Shown here piece by piece: positions 34,332 to 43,560 of a stretch of 64,000 nucleotides of DNA. The notes under the pieces were generated by a model that was not told the origin of the DNA, searched no databases, and saw nothing but the letters and a program-made list of their open reading frames with translations. The stretch is from assembly GCF_900292015.1 (NCBI RefSeq), contig NZ_LR130759.1:5022001-5086000 (forward strand), given 5' to 3'. Both the position numbers and the translations under genes were made by a program. The stretch is from Mycobacterium basiliense. Lineage in GTDB: Bacteria > Actinomycetota > Actinomycetes > Mycobacteriales > Mycobacteriaceae. How positions within the stretch are numbered: the stretch's first letter is position 1; the number at the start of each line of letters is the position of its first letter.

Positions 34332-35071
34332 GCACCCGAGCCGAAGTCTGCGCGGTCGCCTGCGCCGAGCTGTTCAGGAACGCCGGCGAAATCATGATCA
34401 GCCCGATGACGAACATGGCGTCGGTCGGGGCCCGGTTGGCGCGACTAACCTTTGCACCAGACATCCTGTTGACCGACGGTGAAGCCCGGCTCCTGGCGGA
34501 TACCCCGGCGCTAGGGGCGGCGGGTGCCGTCGAGGGTTGGATGCCGTTCGGCCGGGTGTTCGAGACACTGGCCTGGGGACGCCGGCACGTGGTAATGGGC
34601 GCCAATCAGGTTGATCGCTTTGGCAATCAGAACATCTCGGCGTTCGGGCCGCTGCAGCACCCGAATCGGCAGATGTTCGGAGTCCGGGGTTCACCCGGCA
34701 ACACCATCAACCATGCCACCAGCTATTGGGTAGGCAACCATTCCAAGCGGGTGTTCTGTGCATCCGTCGACGTCGTCTCCGGAATCGGATACGACAAGGT
34801 GGATCCGGACAATCCCGCGTTTCGGTTCGTCAACGTCTATCGGGTGATATCCAACCTGGGCGTGTTCGACTTCGGCGGCCCGGACCACACCATGCGAGCC
34901 ATGTCCCTACACCCGGGGGTAACATCCGACGACGTCCGGGAAGCCACCTCGTTCGAGGTACATGGCCTCGATGAAGCCGACGAAACCCGGCTGCCGACCG
35001 ATGCCGAACTGCGCCTGATCCGCGAGGTTATCGACCCGAAAGCACTGCGGGATAGGGAGATACGTTCGTGA
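34328..35071 (+). CDS. ipdB: COCHEA-CoA hydrolase subunit IpdB
   Basis: The 247-residue second CoA-transferase-fold subunit starts at GTG 34328 (GTGA overlap with ipdA). It has VGARLARLTFAPDILLTDGEARLL, GANQVDRFGNQNISAFG and GSPGNTINHATSYWVGNHSKRVF. It works only as a complex with IpdA. Its stop overlaps the ipdC GTG. Confidence 0.94.
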   Translation: MSTRAEVCAVACAELFRNAGEIMISPMTNMASVGARLARLTFAPDILLTDGEARLLADTPALGAAGAVEGWMPFGRVFETLAWGRRHVVMGANQVDRFGNQNISAFGPLQHPNRQMFGVRGSPGNTINHATSYWVGNHSKRVFCASVDVVSGIGYDKVDPDNPAFRFVNVYRVISNLGVFDFGGPDHTMRAMSLHPGVTSDDVREATSFEVHGLDEADETRLPTDAELRLIREVIDPKALRDREIRS

Positions 35072-36135
35072 GATTGCGTACGCCGCTGACCGAGCTGGTC
35101 GGCGTCGAGCATCCGGTGGTGCAGACCGGCATGGGCTGGGTCGCCGGCGCTCGACTGGTGTCGGCAACCGCCAACGCCGGAGGGCTGGGCATCCTGGCGT
35201 CGGCCACCATGACCCTGGACGAATTGGCAACGGCCATCAGCAAGGTCAAGGCCACCACCAATCAGCCATTCGGTGTCAACATCCGCGCCGATGCCGCCGA
35301 TGCCGGCGACCGTGTCGAGTTGATGATTCGCGAGGGTGTCAAAGTGGCGTCATTCGCGTTGGCGCCCAAACAAGAGCTGATAACCCGTCTCAAAGAGGCC
35401 GGTGCGGTGGTCATTCCATCGATCGGCGCGGCCAAGCACGCGCGCAAGGTGGCGGGTTGGGGCGCCGACGCGATGATCGTGCAGGGCGGCGAGGGCGGCG
35501 GCCACACCGGACCCGTTGCGACAACTCTGCTGCTGCCGTCGGTGCTGGACGCGGTCAAGGGCACCGACATTCCGGTGGTCGCCGCGGGCGGATTCTTCGA
35601 CGGACGTGGGCTGGCCGCCGCGTTGTCCTACGGCGCGGCCGGCGTGGCCATGGGCACCCGGTTTCTGCTCACCTCCGATTCCACCGTGCCCGATGCCGTC
35701 AAGCGCCGATATCTAGAAGCGGCCCTGGACGGCACCGTGGTCACCACCCGCGTCGACGGCATGCCGCACCGAGTGCTGCGCACCGGACTAGTGGACAAGC
35801 TTGAAAACGGCTCGCGAGCAAGGGGTTTCGCCGCAGCGGTGCGCAATGCCGGGAAATTCAAACGGCTGTCACAGATGAGCTGGCAGTCGATGATTCGGGA
35901 CGGCCTTGCCATGCGCCACGGTAAGGAATTGACCTGGTCGCAGGTGCTGATGGCGGCCAACACCCCAATGCTACTGAAGGCCGGCCTGGTCGATGGCAAT
36001 ACCGAGGCTGGGGTGCTGGCCTCCGGTCAGGTTGCCGGCATCCTCGACGACCTGCCGTCGTGCGCCCAATTGATCGAGTCGATCGTGCAGGACGCGATCG
36101 AACATCTCCGGGCCGCGTCCGCGCTGGTGGAGTAG
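35068..36135 (+). CDS. ipdC: Flavin-dependent reductase IpdC (NPD/enoyl-reductase-like)
   Basis: The 355-residue TIM-barrel flavoprotein of the 2-nitropropane-dioxygenase/FabK-like family has GMGWVAGARLVSATANAGGLGIL, MIVQGGEGGGHTGPV and an FMN-phosphate segment AAGGFFDGRGLAAALSYGAAGVAMGTRF. IpdC is required for HIP catabolism and acts on the bicyclic CoA thioester in M. tuberculosis. Start GTG 35068 overlaps the ipdB stop as GTGA. Confidence 0.92.
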   Translation: MRLRTPLTELVGVEHPVVQTGMGWVAGARLVSATANAGGLGILASATMTLDELATAISKVKATTNQPFGVNIRADAADAGDRVELMIREGVKVASFALAPKQELITRLKEAGAVVIPSIGAAKHARKVAGWGADAMIVQGGEGGGHTGPVATTLLLPSVLDAVKGTDIPVVAAGGFFDGRGLAAALSYGAAGVAMGTRFLLTSDSTVPDAVKRRYLEAALDGTVVTTRVDGMPHRVLRTGLVDKLENGSRARGFAAAVRNAGKFKRLSQMSWQSMIRDGLAMRHGKELTWSQVLMAANTPMLLKAGLVDGNTEAGVLASGQVAGILDDLPSCAQLIESIVQDAIEHLRAASALVE

Positions 36136-38187
36136 TTGACGCGTGTCGACTACGCTATTCCAGCTATGTCGACCATCGACGCCGTAGGCCGAGCGGCCCC
36201 GGGCTCATCCGCGCATCATGCCCTGCCTGACCCGGGTGAATCGGTGCCCAGACTGGCCTTGCCCACCGTCGGGATCTTCCTGGCTGCATTGGCTGCGTTC
36301 ATCGTGTCGACGATCGGCTATATCAACGGGTGGGTTCCGTTATGGGCGGCCATCCCGATCAATGCCGCGGTGACCTTTGTCATGTTCACCGTGGTCCATG
36401 ACGCGTCGCACTATTCGATCAGCTCAACCCGCTGGGTCAACGGCCTCTTCGGCCGGCTGGCGTGGCTCTTTGTCGGTCCGGTAGTCGCCTTCCCTGCCTT
36501 CGGGTTCATCCACATCCAACACCACCGCCACTCCAACGACGACGACGAAGACCCGGACACCTTCGCCTCACACGGCTCGCCATGGACACTGCCGTTGCGT
36601 TGGTCGATGGTGGAGTACTTCTACCTCAAGTACTACATCCCGCGGGCCCGTAGCCGACCGGTCGCCGAATTCGCCGAGACGATGTTGATGTTCACCCTCA
36701 GCATCACCGGCCTGGCCATTGCGATCCTCACCGGAAACCTTTGGACGCTGGCGGTGGTATTCCTGATACCGCAGCGGATCGGCCTTACCGTGCTGGCCTG
36801 GTGGTTCGACTGGCTGCCACACCATGGGTTGGCGGACACTCAGCGCACCAACCGCTATCGGGCGACCCGTAACCGGGTCGGCGCCGAATGGTTGTTCACC
36901 CCGGTACTGCTGTCGCAGAACTATCACTTGGTGCACCATCTGCACCCATCGGTGCCCTTCTATCGCTACCTGCGTACCTGGAAGCGCAATGAAGAGGCGT
37001 ACCTGGAGCGCAACGCGGCGATCTCCACGGTCTTTGGCCAGCAACTGAATCCAGCGGAATTCCGGGAGTGGAAACGGCTCAACGGCCGGCTCGCCAAGCT
37101 ACTGCCGGTGCGAATGCCGACCCGGTCGAGTTCTCCGCACGCTGTGCTGCACCGCATTCCCGTCGCGTCGGTCGATCCCATCACCGCCGATAGCACGCTG
37201 GTGACCTTTGCGGTACCGGAAGCGCTGCAGGACGCGTTTCGCTTCGAGCCGGGCCAGCATGTGACCGTCCGCACGGATCTGGGTGGCCAAGGCATTCGCC
37301 GCAATTACTCGATCTGCGCCCCGGCTACCAGGGCCCAGTTGCGGATCGCGGTCAAACATATTCCGGGCGGGGCGTTCTCGACGTTCGTCGCCAGTGAGCT
37401 CAGGGCCGGCGACGTGCTGGAGCTGATGACTCCCACCGGCCGGTTCGGCACCCCACTGCATCCGCTGAACGCCAAGCACTACGTGGGCGTGGCGGCCGGT
37501 AGCGGGATCACACCGGTGCTGTCCATCCTGGCCACCACGCTGGAAATCGAGACCGAGAGCCGGTTCACGCTGATCTATGGCAATCGGACCAAGGAATCCA
37601 CCATGTTTAGGGCCGAGCTGGACCGACTAGAGTCGCGCTACGCCGACCGGTTGGAGATCCTGCACGTGCTGACCAATGAGGCTCTGCACACCCCGGAACT
37701 CCGCGGCCGCATCGATCGGGAAAAACTCAACAGGTGGCTGACCACGAAACTACGGCCGGACAATGTGGACGAGTGGTTCATCTGCGGCCCAATGGAGATG
37801 ACCACCGCGGTACGTGAGTCACTGGTCGAGCACGAAGTTGGCATCGAACACATCCACCTCGAGCTGTTCTACGGCTACGAAACTGCGCCGACCTCCGACC
37901 GCGACTACCAGGCAGCCACGGTGACCTTCACGCTTTCCGGGAAGCAGGACACGTTCGACCTGCCCCCCGGCGACTCGATCCTGGAGGGGGCGCTGCAACG
38001 CCGCAGCGATGCACCGTACGCCTGCATGGGTGGGGCTTGCGGAACCTGCCGGGCCAAATTGACCGACGGCAATGTGGCGATGGACCACAACTTCGCGCTG
38101 GGTCAGGCTGAGCTCGACGCCGGCTACATCCTGACCTGCCAGTCACATCCGACGACGCCGTTCGTGTCCGTCGACTACGACGGCTAA
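36136..38187 (+). CDS. fdxB: FdxB: membrane desaturase fused to ferredoxin reductase and 2Fe-2S ferredoxin
   Basis: The 683-residue fusion has three parts. Residues about 35-330 are a membrane fatty-acid-desaturase/hydroxylase domain with His boxes HDASH, HIQHHRHSNDDDEDP and HLVHHLHP and several membrane helices. Residues 345-590 are an FAD/NAD(P)H reductase (IRRNYSICAP, GVAAGSGITPVL). Residues 595-683 are a plant-type 2Fe-2S ferredoxin (CMGGACGTCRAK ... CQSHP, four Cys). It is therefore a self-sufficient hydroxylase or desaturase. Start is TTG 36136, just after the ipdC stop; ATG 36166 is the alternative. Its exact step in HIP catabolism is unproven. Confidence 0.88.
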   Translation: MTRVDYAIPAMSTIDAVGRAAPGSSAHHALPDPGESVPRLALPTVGIFLAALAAFIVSTIGYINGWVPLWAAIPINAAVTFVMFTVVHDASHYSISSTRWVNGLFGRLAWLFVGPVVAFPAFGFIHIQHHRHSNDDDEDPDTFASHGSPWTLPLRWSMVEYFYLKYYIPRARSRPVAEFAETMLMFTLSITGLAIAILTGNLWTLAVVFLIPQRIGLTVLAWWFDWLPHHGLADTQRTNRYRATRNRVGAEWLFTPVLLSQNYHLVHHLHPSVPFYRYLRTWKRNEEAYLERNAAISTVFGQQLNPAEFREWKRLNGRLAKLLPVRMPTRSSSPHAVLHRIPVASVDPITADSTLVTFAVPEALQDAFRFEPGQHVTVRTDLGGQGIRRNYSICAPATRAQLRIAVKHIPGGAFSTFVASELRAGDVLELMTPTGRFGTPLHPLNAKHYVGVAAGSGITPVLSILATTLEIETESRFTLIYGNRTKESTMFRAELDRLESRYADRLEILHVLTNEALHTPELRGRIDREKLNRWLTTKLRPDNVDEWFICGPMEMTTAVRESLVEHEVGIEHIHLELFYGYETAPTSDRDYQAATVTFTLSGKQDTFDLPPGDSILEGALQRRSDAPYACMGGACGTCRAKLTDGNVAMDHNFALGQAELDAGYILTCQSHPTTPFVSVDYDG

Positions 38188-38203
38188 GCCCTCTCCGACC
38201 CGG

Positions 38204-40534
38204 CTAGGGCTGCCCGGCTATCCCATCCGGGCCAAGCAACCCGCCACTGCCACCCGCGCCGCCGCTGCCGGATGTCACCCCGGTAGCGCCGTTGCCGCCG
38301 TTACCGCCGCTGCCGAACACCTTGGCGTCGCCGCCCTCACCGCCGTCACCGCCGTCTCCGGCGACCCCGCCCTCACCTCCGGCGCCGCCGTTGCCACCGT
38401 TGCCGATCAGCGCGGCATCGCCGCCGTTGCCGCCGGAACCCCCGGTGCTGTCGATGCCAGCAACCCCGCCGGCGCCACCGGCACCACCACGCCCCAGCAG
38501 CCCGCCACCGTTACCGCCGGCACCACCCACACCACCGTCGTTGGCGCCGGTTACCGAGATCCCGCCGGCACCCCCATTGCCGCCGCCACCACCATCACCG
38601 AACAGCAAGCCGCCGGCTCCGCCGGCCCCACCGGCACCACCAACGCCCACTGCGGTGTAGTTCAAGAAGCCGACCGCGCCGTCCCCACCGGCCCCACCGG
38701 CACCGCCGTTTCCGCCAAGCCATCCGCCGACACCGCCTGCACCGCCGCCGCCCCCGTTGCCGAGACCACTGCCGCCGCCGGTGCCGCCGCCGCCGCCGAA
38801 CCCGAATCCAGTGCTACTGCCGGCCCCGCCGGCGCCACCGGCCCCGCCGTCACCGCCGGCCCCGAACCCGCCGTCGCCGCCGGCACCGCCTATACCGAGC
38901 AGGAAGCCGCCGGTCCCGCCGGCGGCCCCGGCCCCGCCGGCCCCGAACCCGCTGGCGCCGCCGAACCCACCGGCCCCGCCGATGCCGATCAGCCCGGCGT
39001 TGCCGCCGACACCGCCGTCACCACCGCCGGCGTTCTCGGAGAGAGGACCGCTGAAGCCGCCGGTGCCCCCGGCGCCACCCACGCCGATCAACAGGCCCCC
39101 GCGTCCACCATTGCCACCTAGGCCACCGACCGACAGTCCAGGGTCACCGGGGAAGCCGACGCCGGTGCCACCCAAGCCACCCGCGCCGCCCGCGCCGAAC
39201 AGGAATGCGTCGCCGCCGGCACCGCCGGCGCCGCCGGGCCCGCCCGCGCCGGTGCCGCCGACCCCGCCGTTACCGCCATCCCCGCCGAACAGTCCGCCTA
39301 ATCCGCCGGCCCCGCCGTTTCCGCCGGCACCGGCCCCGCCCTGTCCGCCGCGCGCGCCGGCGCCTCCGGGCCCCCAGAGCAGGCCACCGTCGCCGCCGGC
39401 ACCGCCATTCGCACCAACGCCAGCAAAGCCGGTGCCGCCAGTCCCGCCGGAGCCACCGACACCGAGCAATCCGGCGTCGCCGCCCGCCCCGCCGACACCA
39501 CCCACGGGACCTTGACCGAACCCACCGAACCCACCGGCGCCGCCAACGCCGGCCAGCCATCCGCCGTGCCCGCCGTCCCCGCCTGCTCCGCCTACGCTGA
39601 CCTGGTCTGTTAACGGCCCGCCGGTGGTCAGGCCCGCACCGCCGTTCGCACCGCGGCCACCGGTACCGAATATCCCAGCGTCGCCGCCGCTGCCACCGGC
39701 ACCGCCGACGGCGTAACCGCTGCCGCCACCGCCGCCGGCCCCACCGTCAGCGGCGGCCAAGATGCCGGAGCTGCCGCCGTCCCCGCCCGCACCGCCGACG
39801 CCACCGGTCCCGGTGCTGCCGCTGGTACCGCCAATGCCCCCCGCCCCGCCCGCACCGCCCGCGCTGAACAGCCGTCCGGCCCCGCCGGCCCCGCCGTCAC
39901 CACCGTTGAAATAGCCGTTGCCGCCCGCCCCACCGGCCCCGCCGGTACCGCCCAGCCACCCGCCGGCCCCACCGGCCCCGCCGTTCCCGCCGTTGTGCCC
40001 GAAGATGTCGGTGCTACCGCCGGCGCCGCCCGCACCGCCGTCACCCAATAACCCCGCGTTGCCGCCGGCCCCGCCGTTTTGGCCGGCCGCACCCGACCCG
40101 CCGGCCCCGCCGTTGCCGAACAAGATCCCACCGTCGCCACCGTTTTGGCCGGTTCCCGGGGCTCCGTTGGCGCCGTTGCCGATCAGCGGACGCCCGAGCA
40201 GTGCTTGGGTCGGCGCATTGATAATGTCGAACAATCCCTGCAGCGGCGCGACACTGGCAGCCTCGGCAGCGGCATACGAACTCGCCGCAGAATTCAATCT
40301 CTGTACGAACTGCTGCTGAAACGCGGCCACATGGCCGCTTAGCGCCTGGTACTGCTGTGCGTAGCCATCGAACACCGACGCTATGGCCGCCGATATCTCA
40401 TCAGCACCGGCCGCAAGTAGCCCGGTCGTCGGGACGGCCGCCGCCAGGTTCGCCGCACTCAGCGTTGACTCGATCCCAGCCAAATCCGTTGCTGCCGCTA
40501 GCATCAGCTCCGGAGTCGCAATGACATACGACAT
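38204..40534 (-). CDS. PE_PGRS family protein
   Basis: The 776-residue product starts at ATG 40534 ([22 protein letters not shown]) after GGGAGGT; the frame continues to 40621 without a better start. The PE domain has YAAAEAAS (YxxxE, type VII export signal), then [20 protein letters not shown] and some 640 residues of GGX repeats. It is convergent with fdxB, with 16 bp between stops. It occupies the space between fdxB and a DUF559 pseudogene, where I recall no PE_PGRS gene in H37Rv. Surface or secreted; function unknown. Confidence 0.9.
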   Translation of the reverse strand: MSYVIATPELMLAAATDLAGIESTLSAANLAAAVPTTGLLAAGADEISAAIASVFDGYAQQYQALSGHVAAFQQQFVQRLNSAASSYAAAEAASVAPLQGLFDIINAPTQALLGRPLIGNGANGAPGTGQNGGDGGILFGNGGAGGSGAAGQNGGAGGNAGLLGDGGAGGAGGSTDIFGHNGGNGGAGGAGGWLGGTGGAGGAGGNGYFNGGDGGAGGAGRLFSAGGAGGAGGIGGTSGSTGTGGVGGAGGDGGSSGILAAADGGAGGGGGSGYAVGGAGGSGGDAGIFGTGGRGANGGAGLTTGGPLTDQVSVGGAGGDGGHGGWLAGVGGAGGFGGFGQGPVGGVGGAGGDAGLLGVGGSGGTGGTGFAGVGANGGAGGDGGLLWGPGGAGARGGQGGAGAGGNGGAGGLGGLFGGDGGNGGVGGTGAGGPGGAGGAGGDAFLFGAGGAGGLGGTGVGFPGDPGLSVGGLGGNGGRGGLLIGVGGAGGTGGFSGPLSENAGGGDGGVGGNAGLIGIGGAGGFGGASGFGAGGAGAAGGTGGFLLGIGGAGGDGGFGAGGDGGAGGAGGAGSSTGFGFGGGGGTGGGSGLGNGGGGGAGGVGGWLGGNGGAGGAGGDGAVGFLNYTAVGVGGAGGAGGAGGLLFGDGGGGGNGGAGGISVTGANDGGVGGAGGNGGGLLGRGGAGGAGGVAGIDSTGGSGGNGGDAALIGNGGNGGAGGEGGVAGDGGDGGEGGDAKVFGSGGNGGNGATGVTSGSGGAGGSGGLLGPDGIAGQP

Positions 40535-40906
40535 CCTTACCTCCCAACACGTGTCCGAACTGAGGGCGTACCCGCCGGTATTCGCGCAGCCACGTCGATT
40601 GGTCCGAGGAAACAGTATCAACGGGTGTTAGTGGACCGAGGGCGTTATTGCAAATTGCTATGAACGATGCCTCAGCGTTGACTGTGAATCCCGCGACGTG
40701 ACACGCCGATTAGCCGTCGTGTCGTTCACACTCGGCGGTCACGGGCGCCGTCCCGCGGCGGTGAGCGCCGAACCCACGCGGTACAACAGCGTGCCCTCGC
40801 GATATCTGAGCGTGTCGCTGCCGACCCGAATGATCGTCCAACGGTAATCAGCAACCCCAGATCAGCGATCGAGATCGCGAGTTCGCTGCAAGGGGTTTGT
40901 CCCATA
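40535..40906. other. Non-coding stretch upstream of the second PE_PGRS gene
   Basis: This 372-bp stretch holds the leader and presumably the promoter of the minus-strand PE_PGRS gene, and the repeat at 40681-40735. I see no convincing gene in it. The bases near 40860-40906 adjoin the end of the decayed DUF559 gene and may be its lost C-terminal part. Confidence 0.5.
40681..40735. repeat. Dispersed intergenic repeat, copy 1 (TTCACACTCGGCG type)
   Basis: The segment runs TGTGAA ... TTAGCCGTCGTGTCG-TTCACACTCGGCG. Its last 28 bases match those of 41614-41641 at 26 positions. TGTGAA and TTCACA can pair, as can GACACG and CGTGTC, giving a hairpin. The CACACTCGGCG end also occurs at 794-804. Together with copy 2 it flanks the pseudogene at 40907-41525. 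Confidence 0.6.
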
Positions 40907-41525
40907 TCAATGCGTGCAACGAGATATCCATCCCGACCAAGTACGGGGATTTGGCTGCGCGGAAATGGGGAACCCGGCGTCGATCAATACCAGCCGAGTT
41001 CGGGCTCCTTGCGGGGACTCGGCGCCACCATCCACAAGCGGCAATACCTGCCGCAGACGCCGTACGCCGCGAGCCCCCGGGTGTCGCGCTATGACGGCCT
41101 CCACCTCGGTGACGTCGCGTTGGTCAACGCATCGAGTCGCTGGGCCGCCTGCAGCCGCGAAGTTGTTCGCCTGCCGAGGTCAAAGGCTGTCCGCGACGCA
41201 CTGGTTACCGGAATTCCGCCGACTTGCAGCGCCTCGTTCCCCACACCGTGTCGCTGCGCACAGTGATGCCCGCGGGTGGATGACGGTTGTCGTGAATCAA
41301 CTCGGCGTCAAGTGCCGGGCTAACCCACTTCGCACCACCTAGCGCAGCTGCAGAATGGCCGGCGACCAGCGCTCGGTGCCGCGACCACAGCCATGCCGCC
41401 AGCGCGAGCCGGGTCACTGTCAGCTCGATTCCGGACGGCACGTAGACACCCGGATAAACCGGCTCGTAGCTGGCACGCATCGCCGGCTCCGGGAGTGCTC
41501 GCGCGGCCAATGCCTCCGAACCCAA
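40907..41525 (-). pseudogene. Decayed DUF559 / AbiEi-type gene (Rv3555c locus)
   Basis: Three reading frames carry successive pieces of one protein. From 41525 down: ALPEPAMRASYEPVYPGVYV ... LAAWLWSRHRALVAGHSAAALGGAKWV ... ITVRSDTV. After a shift near 41250: EALQVGGIPVTSASRTAFDLGRR. After another shift near 41105: VIARHPGARGVRRLRQVLPL and GAESPQGARTRLVLIDAGFP, ending at 40907 before the DUF559 catalytic part. The order matches the intact protein at 3-752. At least two frameshifts and a C-terminal loss make it non-functional. I recall an intact gene, Rv3555c, here in H37Rv. Confidence 0.75.
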
Positions 41526-41587
41526 GAAGGGTCACGCGAGTTCCTTCATGGGCGAATGCTGGCATCACCCACCGACATCTCCACGAA

Positions 41588-41641
41588 TGTGAAATACCGA
41601 CGCGCCCCGCCGCTTAGCCGTCGCGTGGTTCACACTCGGCG
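41588..41641. repeat. Dispersed intergenic repeat, copy 2 (TTCACACTCGGCG type)
   Basis: TGTGAA ... TTAGCCGTCGCGTGG-TTCACACTCGGCG, the same arrangement as 40681-40735 in the same orientation and almost the same length (54 against 55). It lies between the start side of the DUF559 pseudogene and the 3' end of fadA6. The outer TGTGAA/TTCACA pair can form a stem. Confidence 0.6.
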
Positions 41642-41670
41642 AACCAGCGACCACCGCGCTGGTAGTCGCC

Positions 41671-42831
41671 TTAGAGCCGCTCGATAATGGTGACGTTCGC
41701 CGTCCCGCCGCCCTCGCACATTGTCTGCAACCCGTACCGTCCACCGACGCGCTCGAGTTCGTTGAGCATAGTGGTGAACAACTTGGCCCCGGTGGCCCCC
41801 AACGGGTGTCCGAGCGCGATCGCGCCGCCGTTGGGGTTAACCCTCTCCGGGTCGGCCTTGATTTCCTTGAGCCAGGCCAAAACGACCGGGGCGAACGCCT
41901 CGTTGATCTCGACGGTGGCGATGTCCTCGATCGAGAGCCCGGTCTTATCCAGCGCGTGGCGGGTCGCTGGGATCGGTCCGGTGAGCATGAACACCGGGTC
42001 AGCGGCGCGGGCGCTGATGTGGTGGATGCGAGCCCGCGGCGTCAGCCCATGGTCTTTGACCGCCTGCTCGGAGGCCAGTAGCACCGCACTGGCGCCATCG
42101 GAAATCTGGCTGGCCATCGCCGCCGTCAGCCGGCCGCCTTCCACCAACGTCTTCAAGCCGGCCATCTTCTCCAGCGACGACTCGCGCGGACCTTCGTCGA
42201 CCCGGAAAGGCCCGGATTCGGTATCAACGGGGATGATTTCATTGTCGAAGTGGCCGCCCCGGATCGCCCCGAACGCGCGCTCATGGCTGGCTAGCGCGTA
42301 CCTTTCCATCTCTTCGCGCGACAGGTTCCATTTTTCGGCGATCATCTCCGAGCCACGGAACTGGGAAATCTCCTGGTCACCGTAGCGGTGCAACCATTGT
42401 TTGGACTCGTTGGTCGGCGAGGTGAAACCAAACTGCTCGCCGACCGTCATTGCCGACGAGATCGGAATCTGGCTCATGTTTTGCACGCCTCCGGCCACGA
42501 TCAGATCAGCCGTACCGGACATGATCGCTTGTGCACCAAAGGAAATCGCCTGCTGACTGGAACCACACTGGCGATCCACCGTGACACCGGGCACCTCTTC
42601 CGGATAGCCGGCGGCCAACCACGACAGCCGGGCGATGTTGCCGGCCTGTCCGCCGATCGCGTCGACGCAACCGGCGATCACATCGTCGACGGCAACGGGG
42701 TCGATGTCGATCCGATCGAGCAGGCCCCGCCACGCCACCGCCGCCAGGTCGACGGGATGTATCCCGGCCAGCGCACCATTGCGCTTGCCAACCGCGGTAC
42801 GTACAGCATCGATGACGTACGCCTCGGGCAT
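41671..42831 (-). CDS. fadA6: HIP-pathway thiolase FadA6
   Basis: The 386-residue degradative thiolase has the nucleophile in VDRQCGSSQQAISFG, NEAFAPVVLAW, GHPLGATGAKLF (catalytic His) and CEGGGTANVTIIERL (second Cys). It performs thiolysis late in C/D ring degradation. Start ATG 42831 (MPEAYVIDAVRTAVGK) gives the known length; the frame extends into kstR2 in antisense register and was not used. It starts 25 bp after kstR2, so it is co-transcribed and autoregulated with it. Confidence 0.95.
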   Translation of the reverse strand: MPEAYVIDAVRTAVGKRNGALAGIHPVDLAAVAWRGLLDRIDIDPVAVDDVIAGCVDAIGGQAGNIARLSWLAAGYPEEVPGVTVDRQCGSSQQAISFGAQAIMSGTADLIVAGGVQNMSQIPISSAMTVGEQFGFTSPTNESKQWLHRYGDQEISQFRGSEMIAEKWNLSREEMERYALASHERAFGAIRGGHFDNEIIPVDTESGPFRVDEGPRESSLEKMAGLKTLVEGGRLTAAMASQISDGASAVLLASEQAVKDHGLTPRARIHHISARAADPVFMLTGPIPATRHALDKTGLSIEDIATVEINEAFAPVVLAWLKEIKADPERVNPNGGAIALGHPLGATGAKLFTTMLNELERVGGRYGLQTMCEGGGTANVTIIERL

Positions 42832-42856
42832 GTCAAACTCCCTCTTCGATTTCAAT

Positions 42857-43459
42857 CTATTTGGAATCCGCCGTAATCCCACCGAGCACGATGGCGAGAT
42901 ATTGCTGACCCACCTGCGTGGCGCTGAGCGGTCCGCCGGGCTGATACCAGCGCACCGACACCCAGGTGGTGTCGCGAATGAATCGGTAGACCAGGTCGAC
43001 ATCGAGGTCCGGCCGGAAATAGCCTTCCTCGATGCCCTGATTCAGCACTTCGACCCACATTTTTCGCTGCTGCTTGTTCAGGTCCTCAATGTAGGAAAAA
43101 CGCGGTTGCGACGACAGCCGTTGCGCTTCGTCCTGATAGATGACGACCTGTGCATGCCGATGTTCAATCGCATCGAACGACGCCATGAACAGACCCTTGA
43201 GCCGCTCCAGCGGATTGGCCTGGGATTCGGCGATCTCCTGATACCGGGCGAATAGCCAGTCCAGGAAACCGCGCAGCAGCTCGTCGACCATCTCTTCCTT
43301 GGACGCGAAATGGTGATAAAGACTGCCGGATAGGATCCCCGCGCCGTCGGCGATGTCGCGCACCGTCGTAGCGCGTAGCCCGCGCTCGGCGAACATCACC
43401 GCGGCAAGCTCCAACAGCTCGTCGCGCCGGCTAATAGCCTGACCGGCCACTCGGTCCAT
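42857..43459 (-). CDS. kstR2: TetR-family repressor KstR2
   Basis: The 200-residue TetR protein has helix-turn-helix TVRDIADGAGILSGSLYHHFASKEEM at residues about 32-57 and an all-helical ligand domain. KstR2 represses the HIP (C/D ring) regulon and is released by HIP-CoA. An operator lies 16 bp upstream of its start (43475-43488), so it controls itself and fadA6. I recall PPE64 upstream of this gene in H37Rv; here only about 100 bp separate it from ipdF. Confidence 0.96.
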   Translation of the reverse strand: MDRVAGQAISRRDELLELAAVMFAERGLRATTVRDIADGAGILSGSLYHHFASKEEMVDELLRGFLDWLFARYQEIAESQANPLERLKGLFMASFDAIEHRHAQVVIYQDEAQRLSSQPRFSYIEDLNKQQRKMWVEVLNQGIEEGYFRPDLDVDLVYRFIRDTTWVSVRWYQPGGPLSATQVGQQYLAIVLGGITADSK

Positions 43460-43474
43460 CCGAACAGATTATCA

Positions 43475-43488
43475 ACCAAGCGCTTGCT
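43475..43488. promoter_or_regulatory. KstR2 operator upstream of kstR2-fadA6
   Basis: ACCAAGCGCTTGCT has the CAAG-NN-CTTG core and near-perfect symmetry. It lies 16 bp upstream of the kstR2 ATG at 43459 and explains autoregulation. Confidence 0.85.
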
Positions 43489-43560
43489 CGGCCAGCTGCG
43501 GCTGCCAAACACTCTGCACGCCGCCCCCCATCGGATCACCGTGCGGATGACTCAGCCCCT

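Noticed and set aside
38292..39515. Proline-rich plus-strand frames inside the second PE_PGRS gene
   Set aside because: Same antisense effect of PGRS repeats; the true gene is on the minus strand with a clear PE domain.
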